The position numbers and the translations under genes were made by a program. The notes beneath the pieces are model-generated. The model worked only from the letters and a program-made list of their open reading frames with translations, searched no databases and was not told the origin of the DNA. Of a stretch of DNA of 64,000 nt, positions 53,541 through 62,280 are shown piece by piece (within the stretch, counting starts at the first letter, position 1; every line of letters starts with the position of its first letter). This stretch comes from Planctomycetota bacterium (GTDB lineage: Bacteria > Planctomycetota > UBA1135 > GCA-002748355): contig JACKHW010000010.1 in assembly GCA_020638795.1 (NCBI GenBank), positions 1 to 64,000 of the forward strand. The letters are read 5' to 3'.

Positions 53541-55580
53541 ATGCACAAGGTCGAAGATATCCGCAATCTCGCGATCCTCGGAGCTGGTCACACCGGGAAG
53601 ACCGCACTCGTCGACGCGATCGCGTTTGCCACGAAGGTGTCCGCGCGCCACGGCAAGTCGACGGATGGGACGAGTATCAGTGACACCGAGCCAGAGGAAA
53701 AAGAGCGGGATCACACGCTGACCTCGCACTTGTTCCATTTCCCTCGAGGCAATCGCGTCTTCCATGTGATCGATACGGCGGGGCACGCGGACTTCATCGC
53801 GGACTCGGTCGGCTCTCTTCGTGCGGTCGAAACCGCGATCCTCGTCGTCGACGCGGGGAGTGGGGTGACGTTCAACACGCGGCGTCTCTGGTCCGAGGCC
53901 GAGCGTGCCGGAATCGCGCGCATGATCGTCTTGACCAAGAGCGATCACGAGAACATCGACCTCGACTCGGTTCTGACCGACATCCGGAACAGCTTCGGCG
54001 ACAAGGTCGTGCCGATCACGTTCGCGAACGGATCAGGTAGCGCGTGCACGGGTCTCATCAACATCCGCACGGATGCAGGCGATCAGGTCGACGAATGGCG
54101 CGCCTTGCTGGACGAACGCGTGGCCGAGTCGGATGACGCGCTGATGGAACGCTTCTTCGAGTCGGGCCTCAATCCTGACGACCTCAAGAAGCACCTGCCG
54201 ACAGCGATGGCGAAGGGCACCGTCGTGCCGCTCCTCGCGGTCAATCCTCCGTCGATGCTCGGCGTCGAGCCACTCCTCGACTTCATCGGGGACTACTGCC
54301 CATCGCCCAAGAACGCGCCACCACGACCCGCGGCGGCGACCGCGGATGCGACGGAGTTCCCCATCGAGGTGGCAGCGGATCCGGACGGTGCGTTCTGTGG
54401 TCTCGTGTTCAAGATCGTGTCGGACCCGTTCGTCGGCAAGATGAGTCACATTCGCATCGTGCGCGGGACGCTGCCGGCGGACGGCACGTTCACGATCGTG
54501 CGGAGTGGAGAGAAGGTCAAACTGCACGGGTTGCTCCAGATGCAGGGTGCCGACACGGTCAACATCGATGCGGCCGTGCCGGGCGACCTCGTTGCTGTCG
54601 CCAAGGTCGAGCACCTCGAACTCGGCGACACCGTGACGGCGGATGGGCATCCGTTGCATCTGCGGCCGTTCCACTATCCGACGCCGATGGTCGCGCTCGC
54701 GATCGAGCCGAAGTCACGCAACGACGAGCAGAAGATCGGCCCGTCGCTCGACAAGCTCGCGGCCGAGGACCCGACGCTCCATGTCGGTCGCGACGTGAAC
54801 ACCGGAGAACTCGTCGTCGAAGGGCTCTCCCAGCTCCATCTCGACGTCGTCTTCGCCAAGCTCAAGCGGCGCTACAAGGTCGAAGTGACGACCCACGAGC
54901 CGAGCGTGCCCTACCGGGAGACGATCATGGCGGGCTCGGAAGGTCACCATCGACACAAGAAGCAGTCGGGTGGGAAGGGGCAGTTCGCCGAGGTCTTCCT
55001 GCGCGCGAAAGCGCGCGAGCGCGGGGAAGGTTTCGAGTTCCTCGACAAGGTCGTCGGTGGACGCATTCCCCGGCAGTTCATCCCCGAAGTCGAAAAGGGC
55101 GTCGCGAGTCAGATGAAGGCCGGGCCGCTCTCGGGCTGTCCGATCGTCGACGTGCAAGTCGAACTCTACGACGGGAAGTTCCACGACGTCGACTCCGACG
55201 CTCTCAGCTTCCAACTCGCAGGTGGCCGCGCGTTCTTGGATGCGTTCGAAAAGTCGAAGCCGATCATCCTCGAGCCGATGATGAAGCTCGCGATCCGAGT
55301 CCCGTCACGCTTCGTCGGCGACATCTCGAGCAATCTCTCGTCGCAACGCGCGCGCATGACCGGTATGGACGCCGAAGGGGACGACCAAATCGTCAACTGC
55401 ATCATGCCGATGAAGGAAGCGCGCGGGTATCAGACCCAGCTGCGCTCCATCACCGCGGGTGAGGGCAGCTTCACCATGGAGTATTCGCACTACGACCCGG
55501 TCCCCGCGAACATCCAACAAGAGATCGTTGCCGCGAAGGCACGCGAGAAAGAAGCGCACGGCCACGGCCACGGCCACTGA
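53541..55580 (+). CDS. Elongation factor G-like translational GTPase (EF-G2 type)
   Basis: A 679-residue translational GTPase. ATG 53541 follows CCAGGAGAAA. G1 is GAGHTGKT (14-21), G3 is DTAGHADF, and G4 reads TKSD instead of the usual NKxD. The switch I region (SDTEPEEKERDHTLTSHL) lacks the canonical RGITI signature, as in EF-G paralogues. Domain II is around 300-390, domain III has LSQLHLDVVFAKLKRRY, domain IV HHRHKKQSGGKGQFAEV and domain V VPSRFVGDISSNLSSQRARM. The C terminus ends in a His/Gly tail (HGHGHGH). It is probably a specialised paralogue rather than the main EF-G, since no rps/tuf genes accompany it. Confidence 0.87.
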   Translation: MHKVEDIRNLAILGAGHTGKTALVDAIAFATKVSARHGKSTDGTSISDTEPEEKERDHTLTSHLFHFPRGNRVFHVIDTAGHADFIADSVGSLRAVETAILVVDAGSGVTFNTRRLWSEAERAGIARMIVLTKSDHENIDLDSVLTDIRNSFGDKVVPITFANGSGSACTGLINIRTDAGDQVDEWRALLDERVAESDDALMERFFESGLNPDDLKKHLPTAMAKGTVVPLLAVNPPSMLGVEPLLDFIGDYCPSPKNAPPRPAAATADATEFPIEVAADPDGAFCGLVFKIVSDPFVGKMSHIRIVRGTLPADGTFTIVRSGEKVKLHGLLQMQGADTVNIDAAVPGDLVAVAKVEHLELGDTVTADGHPLHLRPFHYPTPMVALAIEPKSRNDEQKIGPSLDKLAAEDPTLHVGRDVNTGELVVEGLSQLHLDVVFAKLKRRYKVEVTTHEPSVPYRETIMAGSEGHHRHKKQSGGKGQFAEVFLRAKARERGEGFEFLDKVVGGRIPRQFIPEVEKGVASQMKAGPLSGCPIVDVQVELYDGKFHDVDSDALSFQLAGGRAFLDAFEKSKPIILEPMMKLAIRVPSRFVGDISSNLSSQRARMTGMDAEGDDQIVNCIMPMKEARGYQTQLRSITAGEGSFTMEYSHYDPVPANIQQEIVAAKAREKEAHGHGHGH

Positions 55581-55693
55581 GGATCGGGGGCGGGTCCCGA
55601 CCTCCGCCGCAAAGTCTCGTCGATTCGCCGAGGCTTTCGGAAGCTGCCGGGGGTGCGTGCTCGGTGCATGTCTGAGTTTTTTTAATCACGCTG

Positions 55694-55827
55694 CTAACAC
55701 TGCTTTGTCAGGTTCTCGCTGCCCGCTTCGTGATCAAGCTGCCTGACCGCTAGTCACGGCGCGTCCGTGCTGTCCCTTCCCTCTGCTCGAGCTCCGAGAA
55801 GCGCGGGGCAGGTGGGAGGGACCGTCC
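55694..55827 (+). repeat. Left terminal inverted repeat of the transposase unit
   Basis: About 134 bp matching the reverse complement of 56920-57053. Hand alignment finds roughly ten differences, including two 1-nt indels. Invariant stretches include TTTGTCAGGTTCTCGCTGCC and GGCAGGTGGGAGGGACCGTC. Within it CGTGAT can pair with GTCACG. Confidence 0.88.
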
Positions 55828-56073
55828 TAATGGTTGTGCGCAGGCATTGGTCCGTGCTGCAACATGGAGCGCGCAGCGGAACAGACGACAGCGTTCGCCG
55901 ACTCCGGACCGACGCGCGATTCGAATGGCGATCTTCGTTGAGTTCTCGATTGGACGGTTGCGCGGCCACGAGCCCGGCTCCGCCGAAGGATCCAGAGCGA
56001 CACGCTCGAGGTCTGAGGTTCGATGCACCTGCGTATCGAGCGCCCTTTGGATCGACGCGCTACCGGAGTGTCT

Positions 56074-56763
56074 TCATGGCGACGACCTCGGTATCTCGTA
56101 GATGCCGATGCGACCATGCTTCTTCCAACCGATGCGCAAGAGCCAGGTTCGTGGGGCCTCCACCGGCACTTCGAACTCGTCGACTCCGTTCACCTTGACC
56201 TTCTCGCGCCAACCCTGGAAACACCACCCCGACGCGTACGCGTCGAGAGCGCCGCGTACGTTTCTTCCGTGCTTCCAGGCGTTCTTGAGCACGTAGAGGA
56301 TCGCGTTGCGCACGCGCCGCGGGCTATCGAGGATCGAAGCGTGATAGCGATCGCCGAAGACCTTGCCCTTTCGTGCCCAGTCGCGATTGAGCGTCTGCGC
56401 CATGCGGATCGCGAGCGCCTGCATGCCTCGCGAGAGTGCGGTCGTGCTCTCCGCCTCGACGATCAGGTGCACGTGATTGGTCTGGATCGAGTAGTGCACG
56501 ATGCGAAAGCCACGGCGAGGTTTCATCGCGCAGAACACCGCGCGCAACGACTCTTCGGTGTGCGGCTTCCGCAACGACGGCAGACCATCGGCGATGCGCA
56601 TCGTGACGTGAACGGGGAAGCGCTTCGCGAGCTTCACGCGAGCTGCGTGGGAGACGCCCGCGCGTTCGCCCTTCGGCTTGCGACCGGCGCCGAGTCGCTT
56701 CCCGCCGCGGCCGAGCCCGAACAGTATGCCCTGCACTCCGCGCTTCTTAGTTCGAGATCTCAT
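56074..56763 (-). CDS. REP-associated tyrosine transposase (Y1/HUH family)
   Basis: A 229-residue single-strand DNA transposase-like protein of the IS200/RAYT superfamily. The N terminus is basic with GGKRLGAGRKPKGERAGVSH, common in one RAYT subgroup. The HUH metal-binding motif is in TNHVHLIVEAE. KGKVFGDRYHASIL carries the likely nucleophile region (Tyr), followed by RNAILYVLKNAWKHG. No accessory gene is present. The family cuts single-stranded hairpins; the flanking inverted repeats are the natural candidate substrates. No frameshift is visible, so it appears intact. Confidence 0.9.
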   Translation of the reverse strand: MRSRTKKRGVQGILFGLGRGGKRLGAGRKPKGERAGVSHAARVKLAKRFPVHVTMRIADGLPSLRKPHTEESLRAVFCAMKPRRGFRIVHYSIQTNHVHLIVEAESTTALSRGMQALAIRMAQTLNRDWARKGKVFGDRYHASILDSPRRVRNAILYVLKNAWKHGRNVRGALDAYASGWCFQGWREKVKVNGVDEFEVPVEAPRTWLLRIGWKKHGRIGIYEIPRSSP

Positions 56764-56919
56764 CCAGCGCTCCTTGATCGCCGCCGCGAATCGGAACGGC
56801 TACCGACGCGTGTTTGAATCGGCAGATGTAGCTTTGACCACGCTACCGCGCATCACTGAGAATGCAACGATCGAATAGACTTCGCCGGACCTACGCTCTC
56901 GGTCTCTAACCATCACTTT

Positions 56920-57053
56920 GGACGGTCCCTCCCACCTGCCCCTCGCCTCTCGGAGCTCGAGCGGAGGGAAGGGGCAGCACGGGCGCGCCGTGACTAGCGG
57001 TCAGGCAGCTTTGGTCACGAGCGGGCAGCGAGAACCTGACAAAGTAGTGCTAA
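56920..57053 (-). repeat. Right terminal inverted repeat of the transposase unit
   Basis: Partner of the left repeat in opposite orientation. Its outer edge is 83 bp before the start codon of pilT paralogue 2. CGTGAC pairs exactly with GTCACG here, where the left copy has a G-U pair. Confidence 0.88.
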
Positions 57054-57136
57054 TCCTCGGCGCTCCGAACCGTCGATAAACCGACCGGACCGTCTCGTAC
57101 GCGCATGGTCGCGCGTGGACGTTCGGTGAGGGCAGC

Positions 57137-58198
57137 ATGGTATCGATGGAAGAACTGTTGAACCTGTTGGTTCAGCGCGGGGGATCGGACCTTCATATCT
57201 CGGTTGGTTCTCCGCCCAAGATCCGTATCGATGGAAAGCTGTACGACACGGAGCACGAAGTGCTGTCGCCCGAGGTCGCGCAGAAGCTCGTCTACAGCGT
57301 GTTGACGGCTGATCAGATCGCGAAATTCGAAAAGGAATACGAACTCGACTTCTCGTTCGGCGCCGCAGGGCTCGGTCGCTTCCGTACCAACGCGTTCTTG
57401 CAGCGCGGGACGATTGCGGCGGTTCTGCGAATCATCCCGTTCGAAACCTACGACTTCGATCAACTCGGCCTTCCTGTGAAGGTCTGCGAGCAGATCTGTT
57501 CGCTCGCGCGTGGACTCGTCCTGGTCACCGGATCGACGGGTTCTGGCAAGTCGACGACGCTCGCATCGCTCGTCGACTACATCAATCGCACGCGCCAGGG
57601 ACACATCGTCACGGTCGAGGACCCGATCGAGTTCCTGCACCGGAACATCAACTGCCTCGTCAACCAGCGTGAAGTCGGTGCCGATACGCACGCGTTCGGC
57701 AAGGCGCTCCGATCCGTGTTGCGCCAGGACCCCGATATCGTCCTCGTCGGCGAGCTTCGTGACCTCGAGACCATCGAAGCCGCGTTGACGCTGGCCGAAA
57801 CCGGTCACTTGACGTTCGCGACGTTGCACACGTCGGACTGCGTGCAGACGATCAACCGCATCGTCGACGTGTTCCCGGCGCACCAACAACAGCAGATCCG
57901 CACGCAGCTGAGCTTCACGCTCAATGCCGTCATCTGCCAGCAACTCCTGCCGAAGGCAGCGGGCCGCGGCCGCGCGCTCGCAGCGGAGATCCTCATCGCG
58001 AATCCCGCGATCCGGGCGCTGATCCGTGACGACAAGGTCCACCAGATCTACTCGATCATCCAGACCAACGCACAGCTCGGTATGAAGACGATGGCCCAGT
58101 CCCTCGTCGAACTCTATCGCGCCAACCTCATCAGTTACGACGACGCCATGGCGGTCTGTTCGGACCGCAGCGAGTTCCAGCGTCTCGCACACGTCTGA
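57137..58198 (+). CDS. pilT: Twitching motility / pilus retraction ATPase PilT
   Basis: A 353-residue hexameric ATPase that powers pilus retraction. The N terminus MEELLNLLVQRGGSDLHISV is canonical. Walker A is GSTGSGKSTT from residue 132, the Asp box is VTVEDPIEFLHRN, Walker B is DIVLVGELRDLET and the His box is ETGHLTFATLHTSD. The C-terminal AIRALIRDDK closely matches the AIRNLIRE retraction motif. It starts the pilT-pilB-pilC run, with pilB 15 nt later. Two starts are close (ATG 57137 and 57146). Confidence 0.95.
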   Translation: MVSMEELLNLLVQRGGSDLHISVGSPPKIRIDGKLYDTEHEVLSPEVAQKLVYSVLTADQIAKFEKEYELDFSFGAAGLGRFRTNAFLQRGTIAAVLRIIPFETYDFDQLGLPVKVCEQICSLARGLVLVTGSTGSGKSTTLASLVDYINRTRQGHIVTVEDPIEFLHRNINCLVNQREVGADTHAFGKALRSVLRQDPDIVLVGELRDLETIEAALTLAETGHLTFATLHTSDCVQTINRIVDVFPAHQQQQIRTQLSFTLNAVICQQLLPKAAGRGRALAAEILIANPAIRALIRDDKVHQIYSIIQTNAQLGMKTMAQSLVELYRANLISYDDAMAVCSDRSEFQRLAHV

Positions 58199-58213
58199 GA
58201 AACGAGAGGATCG

Positions 58214-59938
58214 ATGGCATCGTTCGACAAGAAGCTCAGCTCGCTCCTCGTCAAGTCGGGTTGCGTCACCAAGGAACAGTGCGAAGAGTTCCTTGCACAG
58301 GCGCATTCCGGTGGCAAGAAGCTCTCCGAAGTTCTGGTCGAGAAGCAGGCTGTCTCGAAGCACGACCTGCTCGGTGTCATCGCCGCAGAATCCAACACAC
58401 CGCCGGTCGACCTCGAAAAGATCAAGGTCGCGGACGAAGTCTCGCAGATCCTGCCCGAGGAAGTTGCGACGTCGTACGGCGTTGTTCCACTCGATAAGAT
58501 CGGTGACTTCCTGACCCTGGCCGTCGTCAATCCGTTCGACGTCCTCAAGCTCGACGACATTCGCATCATCACAGGGTGCGAGCTGCGCACCGTCGTCGCG
58601 CTCGAGAGCCAAGTCGAAACGGTCCTCGCCGAGCTCTACAAGTCGGTCGAGGGAAAGGTCGACGAAATCCTCGACGGATTCGACGAGGGCGATGTCGAGC
58701 TTTCCGAGAACAAGCAAGAGGCGGAAAGCGGCGACATGGATCTCGCCGCTGTGTCGGACGGCGCCGCGCCCGTCGTCAAGATGATCAACAAGATCATCTT
58801 CGACGCCGTGACATCGAAGGTCTCCGACATCCACGTCGAACCGTTCGAGCACAAGGTGCTCGTGCGTTTCCGAAAAGACGGTTCGCTGATCAAGGTCTTC
58901 GAACCGCCCAAGCGCCTTCAGAACAGCATGGTCTCTCGCCTCAAGATCATGTCGAAGCTCGACATCGCCGAGAAGCGCAAGCCGCAGGACGGCAAGTTCC
59001 AGATGAAGCTCGGGAAGCAGAAGATCGACTTCCGCGTGTCGACGCTTCCCGTCGTCTGGGGCGAGAAGGTCGTGCTTCGTATTCTCGACTCGAGCAACCT
59101 CGCTCTCGACATCCACGATCTGGGCTTCGAGACGAAGTGTATGGAGGACTACCTGTGGGCGTGCGCACAGCCCTACGGGAAGATCCTCGTCACCGGGCCG
59201 ACGGGTTCTGGCAAGTCCACGACGCTCTATTCGGCGATCAAGCACATCAGCTCGCCAGAGATCAATATCGTGACGGTCGAAGACCCGGTCGAATACACGA
59301 TGGAAGGGATCAATCAGGTCCCGATCAGCAACGCGCGCGGACTCACCTTCGCTGCGGCGCTCCGCTCGATTTTGCGACAGGACCCCGACGTCATCCTGCT
59401 CGGCGAAATTCGAGACAAGGAGACGATCGAGATCGCGACCAAGGCGGCGCTCACGGGGCACTTGGTGCTCTCGACGCTCCACACCAACGATGCGCCGTCG
59501 ACGATCACGCGAATGATCGACATGGGGCTCGACCCGTTCATGGTGGCGAGTTCGGTTCTCGTGATCGCGGCGCAGCGTCTCGCGAAACGCGTGTGCAAGA
59601 ACTGCCGCGAACCCATCGAGATTCCGATCGAACGGCTCGTGGAGTTGGGCCTACCCGAAGTGGATATTCAAGCACACGAGGGAGAAGTGACGTTCTTCAA
59701 GGCCGTGGGCTGCAGCAAGTGCGCCAACGGTTACAAGGGCCGCTTCGCGCTCCTCGAGACCCTGCGCATGACCGAAGCCATCAAGCGCCTGATCATCGCC
59801 GGGGGGTCGGTCATCGAACTCAAGAAGTACGCTGTCGAAGAGGAAGGGATGATCACGCTCCGACGTGCGGGCTTGCGCAATGCGATGCGTGGCGTCACCA
59901 GCGTCGAGGAAGTGCTCCGCTGCACGATGGCGGACTGA
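58214..59938 (+). CDS. pilB: Type IV pilus assembly ATPase PilB (GspE family)
   Basis: A 574-residue extension motor. The N-terminal MshE/GspE_N-like domain spans about residues 1-150 (TKEQCEEFLAQAHSGGKKLS); a short acidic linker follows. The catalytic half has DIHVEPFEHKVLVRFRKDG, Walker A GPTGSGKSTT (328-337), Asp box VTVEDPVEYTMEG, Walker B DVILLGEIRDKET and His box LTGHLVLSTLHTND. A tetracysteine zinc motif (CKNCREP ... CSKC) is present, as in GspE/PilB. The ribosome binding site GAGAGGA precedes ATG 58214. Confidence 0.96.
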   Translation: MASFDKKLSSLLVKSGCVTKEQCEEFLAQAHSGGKKLSEVLVEKQAVSKHDLLGVIAAESNTPPVDLEKIKVADEVSQILPEEVATSYGVVPLDKIGDFLTLAVVNPFDVLKLDDIRIITGCELRTVVALESQVETVLAELYKSVEGKVDEILDGFDEGDVELSENKQEAESGDMDLAAVSDGAAPVVKMINKIIFDAVTSKVSDIHVEPFEHKVLVRFRKDGSLIKVFEPPKRLQNSMVSRLKIMSKLDIAEKRKPQDGKFQMKLGKQKIDFRVSTLPVVWGEKVVLRILDSSNLALDIHDLGFETKCMEDYLWACAQPYGKILVTGPTGSGKSTTLYSAIKHISSPEINIVTVEDPVEYTMEGINQVPISNARGLTFAAALRSILRQDPDVILLGEIRDKETIEIATKAALTGHLVLSTLHTNDAPSTITRMIDMGLDPFMVASSVLVIAAQRLAKRVCKNCREPIEIPIERLVELGLPEVDIQAHEGEVTFFKAVGCSKCANGYKGRFALLETLRMTEAIKRLIIAGGSVIELKKYAVEEEGMITLRRAGLRNAMRGVTSVEEVLRCTMAD

Positions 59939-60054
59939 AGTTCGACAGCGTCTCGCGCCGATAGAACCCGACGAAGAAGGTCCCCGTCCGCACAGCGCGG
60001 CCGGTCGGGCCGGAACCGCCCTCGACGAGGGCATCGCATCGCGGGAACGAGACC

Positions 60055-61287
60055 ATGTCGACACAGTTTCGCTACCTTGCCAAGGACCCGAGCGGCAAGA
60101 CGGTGACCGGGACGATGAGTGCCGGTTCTGAGGGCCAAGTCGCACAGGAATTGCGCAAGAAGAATCTCACGCCGGTCAGCATCCAGACGGGTGGCAAGAG
60201 CGGTTCGAAGGAGAGCCGCAAGACTCGCGGTTGGGAAAAGGCGAAGCCAAAGGCGTCGCTCTCCGAACTCGTGCTCTTCACGCGCCAGCTCTCGACGATG
60301 CTCTCTGCCGGCATCCCGATGCTCGAAGCGCTCGAGATCCTCGCCGACCAAGCCGAGACCGCGGGCTTCAAGCGCGCGCTCAAGGGTGTCGTCGACGACG
60401 TGCGCACGGGTGGGGACCTTTCTGCCGCGTGTGAGAAGTACCCCAAGTGCTTCTCGGACATCTACGTCAGCATGCTTCGTGCGGGCGAAGTCTCCGGTCA
60501 GATCGACACGATCCTCGAACGACTCGCCGAGTACGTCGAAGGTGCACAGCACCTCAAGCAGGAGATCAAGTCCGCGATGACCTACCCGGTCGTCTCGCTC
60601 TTCCTCGTGTTCGGCATCGCCGCGTTCCTGATGATCGGCATCGTGCCGCAGTTCAAGCCCGTCTTCGAGAGTCTCGAGGTCGAGCTGCCTGCACTCACGA
60701 CGTTCGTCATGGACACGGCGTTCTTCTGCAAGGACAACTGGTACCTGATCGGTGCGGCTGGTGTTGCAGCGTTCCTCGGCCTGATGTCCTTCAAGAAGAC
60801 CGAGAAGGGCGCATACCTCGTCGACAGCATCACGTTGCGTGCGCCGATCTTCGGCCCGCTCTTCAAGAAGGTCGCGCTCGCTCGTTTCTCGCGTACGTTC
60901 GCGACGCTCGTGAAGTCCGGCGTGCCGATCCTCGCCGCGATGGAAATCGTTTCGGAGACTGCGGGCAACCGCGTCCTGTCCGAAGTCATCGACCGCGCGA
61001 AGGCGAGCGTGCAGCAGGGGGACACGTTGTCCGAGCCGCTCGCTGCGTCGCCGGTCTTCCCGCCGATGGTGACCAAGATGATCGGCATCGGAGAGCGTTC
61101 GGGCTCGCTCGAGATCCTCCTCGAGAAGATCGCCACGTTCTACGACGAGCAGGTCTCGGCCGACGTCAAGAGCCTCACGTCCCTCATCGAACCGTTGATG
61201 ATCGCGGTCATGGGCTTCGTCGTCGGCGGCATCGTCCTCGCGGTCTTCCTCCCGATCTTCAAGCTCCAGGAAAAGCTGGCCGGATGA
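60055..61287 (+). CDS. pilC: Type IV pilus inner-membrane platform protein PilC (GspF family)
   Basis: A 410-residue polytopic platform that PilB/PilT act on. The short N-terminal domain is FRYLAKDPSGKTVTGTM; two GspF domains follow (LVLFTRQLSTMLSAGIPMLE near residue 70 and LARFSRTFATLVKSGVPILA near 280). Membrane segments occur near residues 180-205, 230-245 and 375-400 (FVVGGIVLAVFLPIF). Spacing from pilB is 116 nt. Its TGA overlaps the next ATG (ATGA). Confidence 0.95.
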   Translation: MSTQFRYLAKDPSGKTVTGTMSAGSEGQVAQELRKKNLTPVSIQTGGKSGSKESRKTRGWEKAKPKASLSELVLFTRQLSTMLSAGIPMLEALEILADQAETAGFKRALKGVVDDVRTGGDLSAACEKYPKCFSDIYVSMLRAGEVSGQIDTILERLAEYVEGAQHLKQEIKSAMTYPVVSLFLVFGIAAFLMIGIVPQFKPVFESLEVELPALTTFVMDTAFFCKDNWYLIGAAGVAAFLGLMSFKKTEKGAYLVDSITLRAPIFGPLFKKVALARFSRTFATLVKSGVPILAAMEIVSETAGNRVLSEVIDRAKASVQQGDTLSEPLAASPVFPPMVTKMIGIGERSGSLEILLEKIATFYDEQVSADVKSLTSLIEPLMIAVMGFVVGGIVLAVFLPIFKLQEKLAG

Positions 61288-62201
61288 CCCCCGAAGAACG
61301 AAACGTCCCCACCCCCGAAATCCAGAACTCAGCCAGCCGCGGACGCGGATCGTCCATCGCCCTCTGGGGCGGTGCGATCGCGCTCGCTGGCGCGCTGATC
61401 TACGGCGGGTTCATCTATCCACAGACGGTGCGCCCGGATGCCGGGACTCTGTTGTCGATGTGCCAATTGCATCTCGGACTCGCACAACAGATCCCGGTCA
61501 CGGACGCGAGGACGCACGAGCAGCGAAAGATCAATCTCGACAAGGCTCTCGAGATCCTCGCCGAGGTCGAAGCCGATCGTCCGGGGCTGTCGATCACAGC
61601 GGAGTTCCGCGGGTTTGCGCTGTGGTTGCGTGGCGACTTCGATGAGGCGATACGAGAGTACGCAACCGCCCTCGAGCGAGTTCAAGACGATGCCGAGTTG
61701 CGCGTTCGACTGCAGAGCAATCTTGCGGCGATCGAACTCGAATCAGGATCTGCGGATCGAGCCATCGAGCGAATCGCGGCCATCGACGGCGATGTGCGGA
61801 CGAGCGCCATATGGATCACCGAAGCGCAGGCATGGCAGGCGAAGGGCGACAGCGGGAAGCGAAGCGCCTCTCTCGAGAGTGGCCTTCGATCTGCAGTCGA
61901 AAAGGGCGACGAGAGAGAGATTTTTTCGATCGCCGAAGCCGCAGCCTCTCTCGGCGATGACATCGCGACTTCTGCGTTCACGAAACTCGGCGCGGACAAC
62001 GCCAGGGCGCAGTACCGCTTGGCTCAACTCAAGATCCGGGAAAACGGCACCGATAGTGCCACGAGCATGCTGGAAGCAATCGCAAAGAAGGCTCCCGAAG
62101 CCCTGAAGCGCTGGGTCCACGAGGACCGAGGTTTCTGGGTCGGTGACCGGAAGGCGCTAGCCGACAGAGTGTTGTCCGTTGCGGCGGGGCCGACGCGCTG
62201 A
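61284..62201 (+). CDS. Membrane-anchored TPR-repeat protein
   Basis: A 305-residue protein of unknown specific role, translationally coupled to pilC through an ATGA overlap. A polar N terminus is followed by one helix (residues 27-45, ALWGGAIALAGALIYGGF), so the rest is likely periplasmic. TPR-like helix pairs run from about residue 55 to 280 (LDKALEILAEVEADRPGLS, FDEAIREYATALERVQDDAE, SGSADRAIERIAAID). By position it may be a pilotin- or assembly-type pilus factor, or organise pilin delivery; neither is proven. Confidence 0.7.
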   Translation: MTPEERNVPTPEIQNSASRGRGSSIALWGGAIALAGALIYGGFIYPQTVRPDAGTLLSMCQLHLGLAQQIPVTDARTHEQRKINLDKALEILAEVEADRPGLSITAEFRGFALWLRGDFDEAIREYATALERVQDDAELRVRLQSNLAAIELESGSADRAIERIAAIDGDVRTSAIWITEAQAWQAKGDSGKRSASLESGLRSAVEKGDEREIFSIAEAAASLGDDIATSAFTKLGADNARAQYRLAQLKIRENGTDSATSMLEAIAKKAPEALKRWVHEDRGFWVGDRKALADRVLSVAAGPTR

Positions 62202-62280
62202 GCAAGGGAGCTCATCGCAAGCCACGACGATGCGGAATCGAGAACGTTCACACCAGAACAGGGAAATGGAGCTCACTTCA

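Larger units (their letters stand above)
55694..57053. mobile_element. Y1-transposase element bounded by long inverted repeats
   Basis: A unit of about 1.36 kb with one transposase gene on the minus strand between two inverted repeats of about 134 bp. It sits between the EF-G-like gene and the pilT-pilB-pilC run. Left interior 55828-56073 and right interior 56764-56919 contain no other gene I can support. Outer boundaries come from the limit of repeat similarity; target-site duplications were not identified. Confidence 0.7.

Noticed and set aside
56023..56817. Plus-strand frame of 264 codons across the transposase
   Set aside because: Antisense to an intact HUH transposase with clear motifs; the plus-strand product has no recognisable domain.
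60447..61283. Upstream extension of the TPR protein through pilC
   Set aside because: The frame is open only by chance inside pilC; the ATGA overlap at 61284 gives a normal N terminus with one membrane helix.
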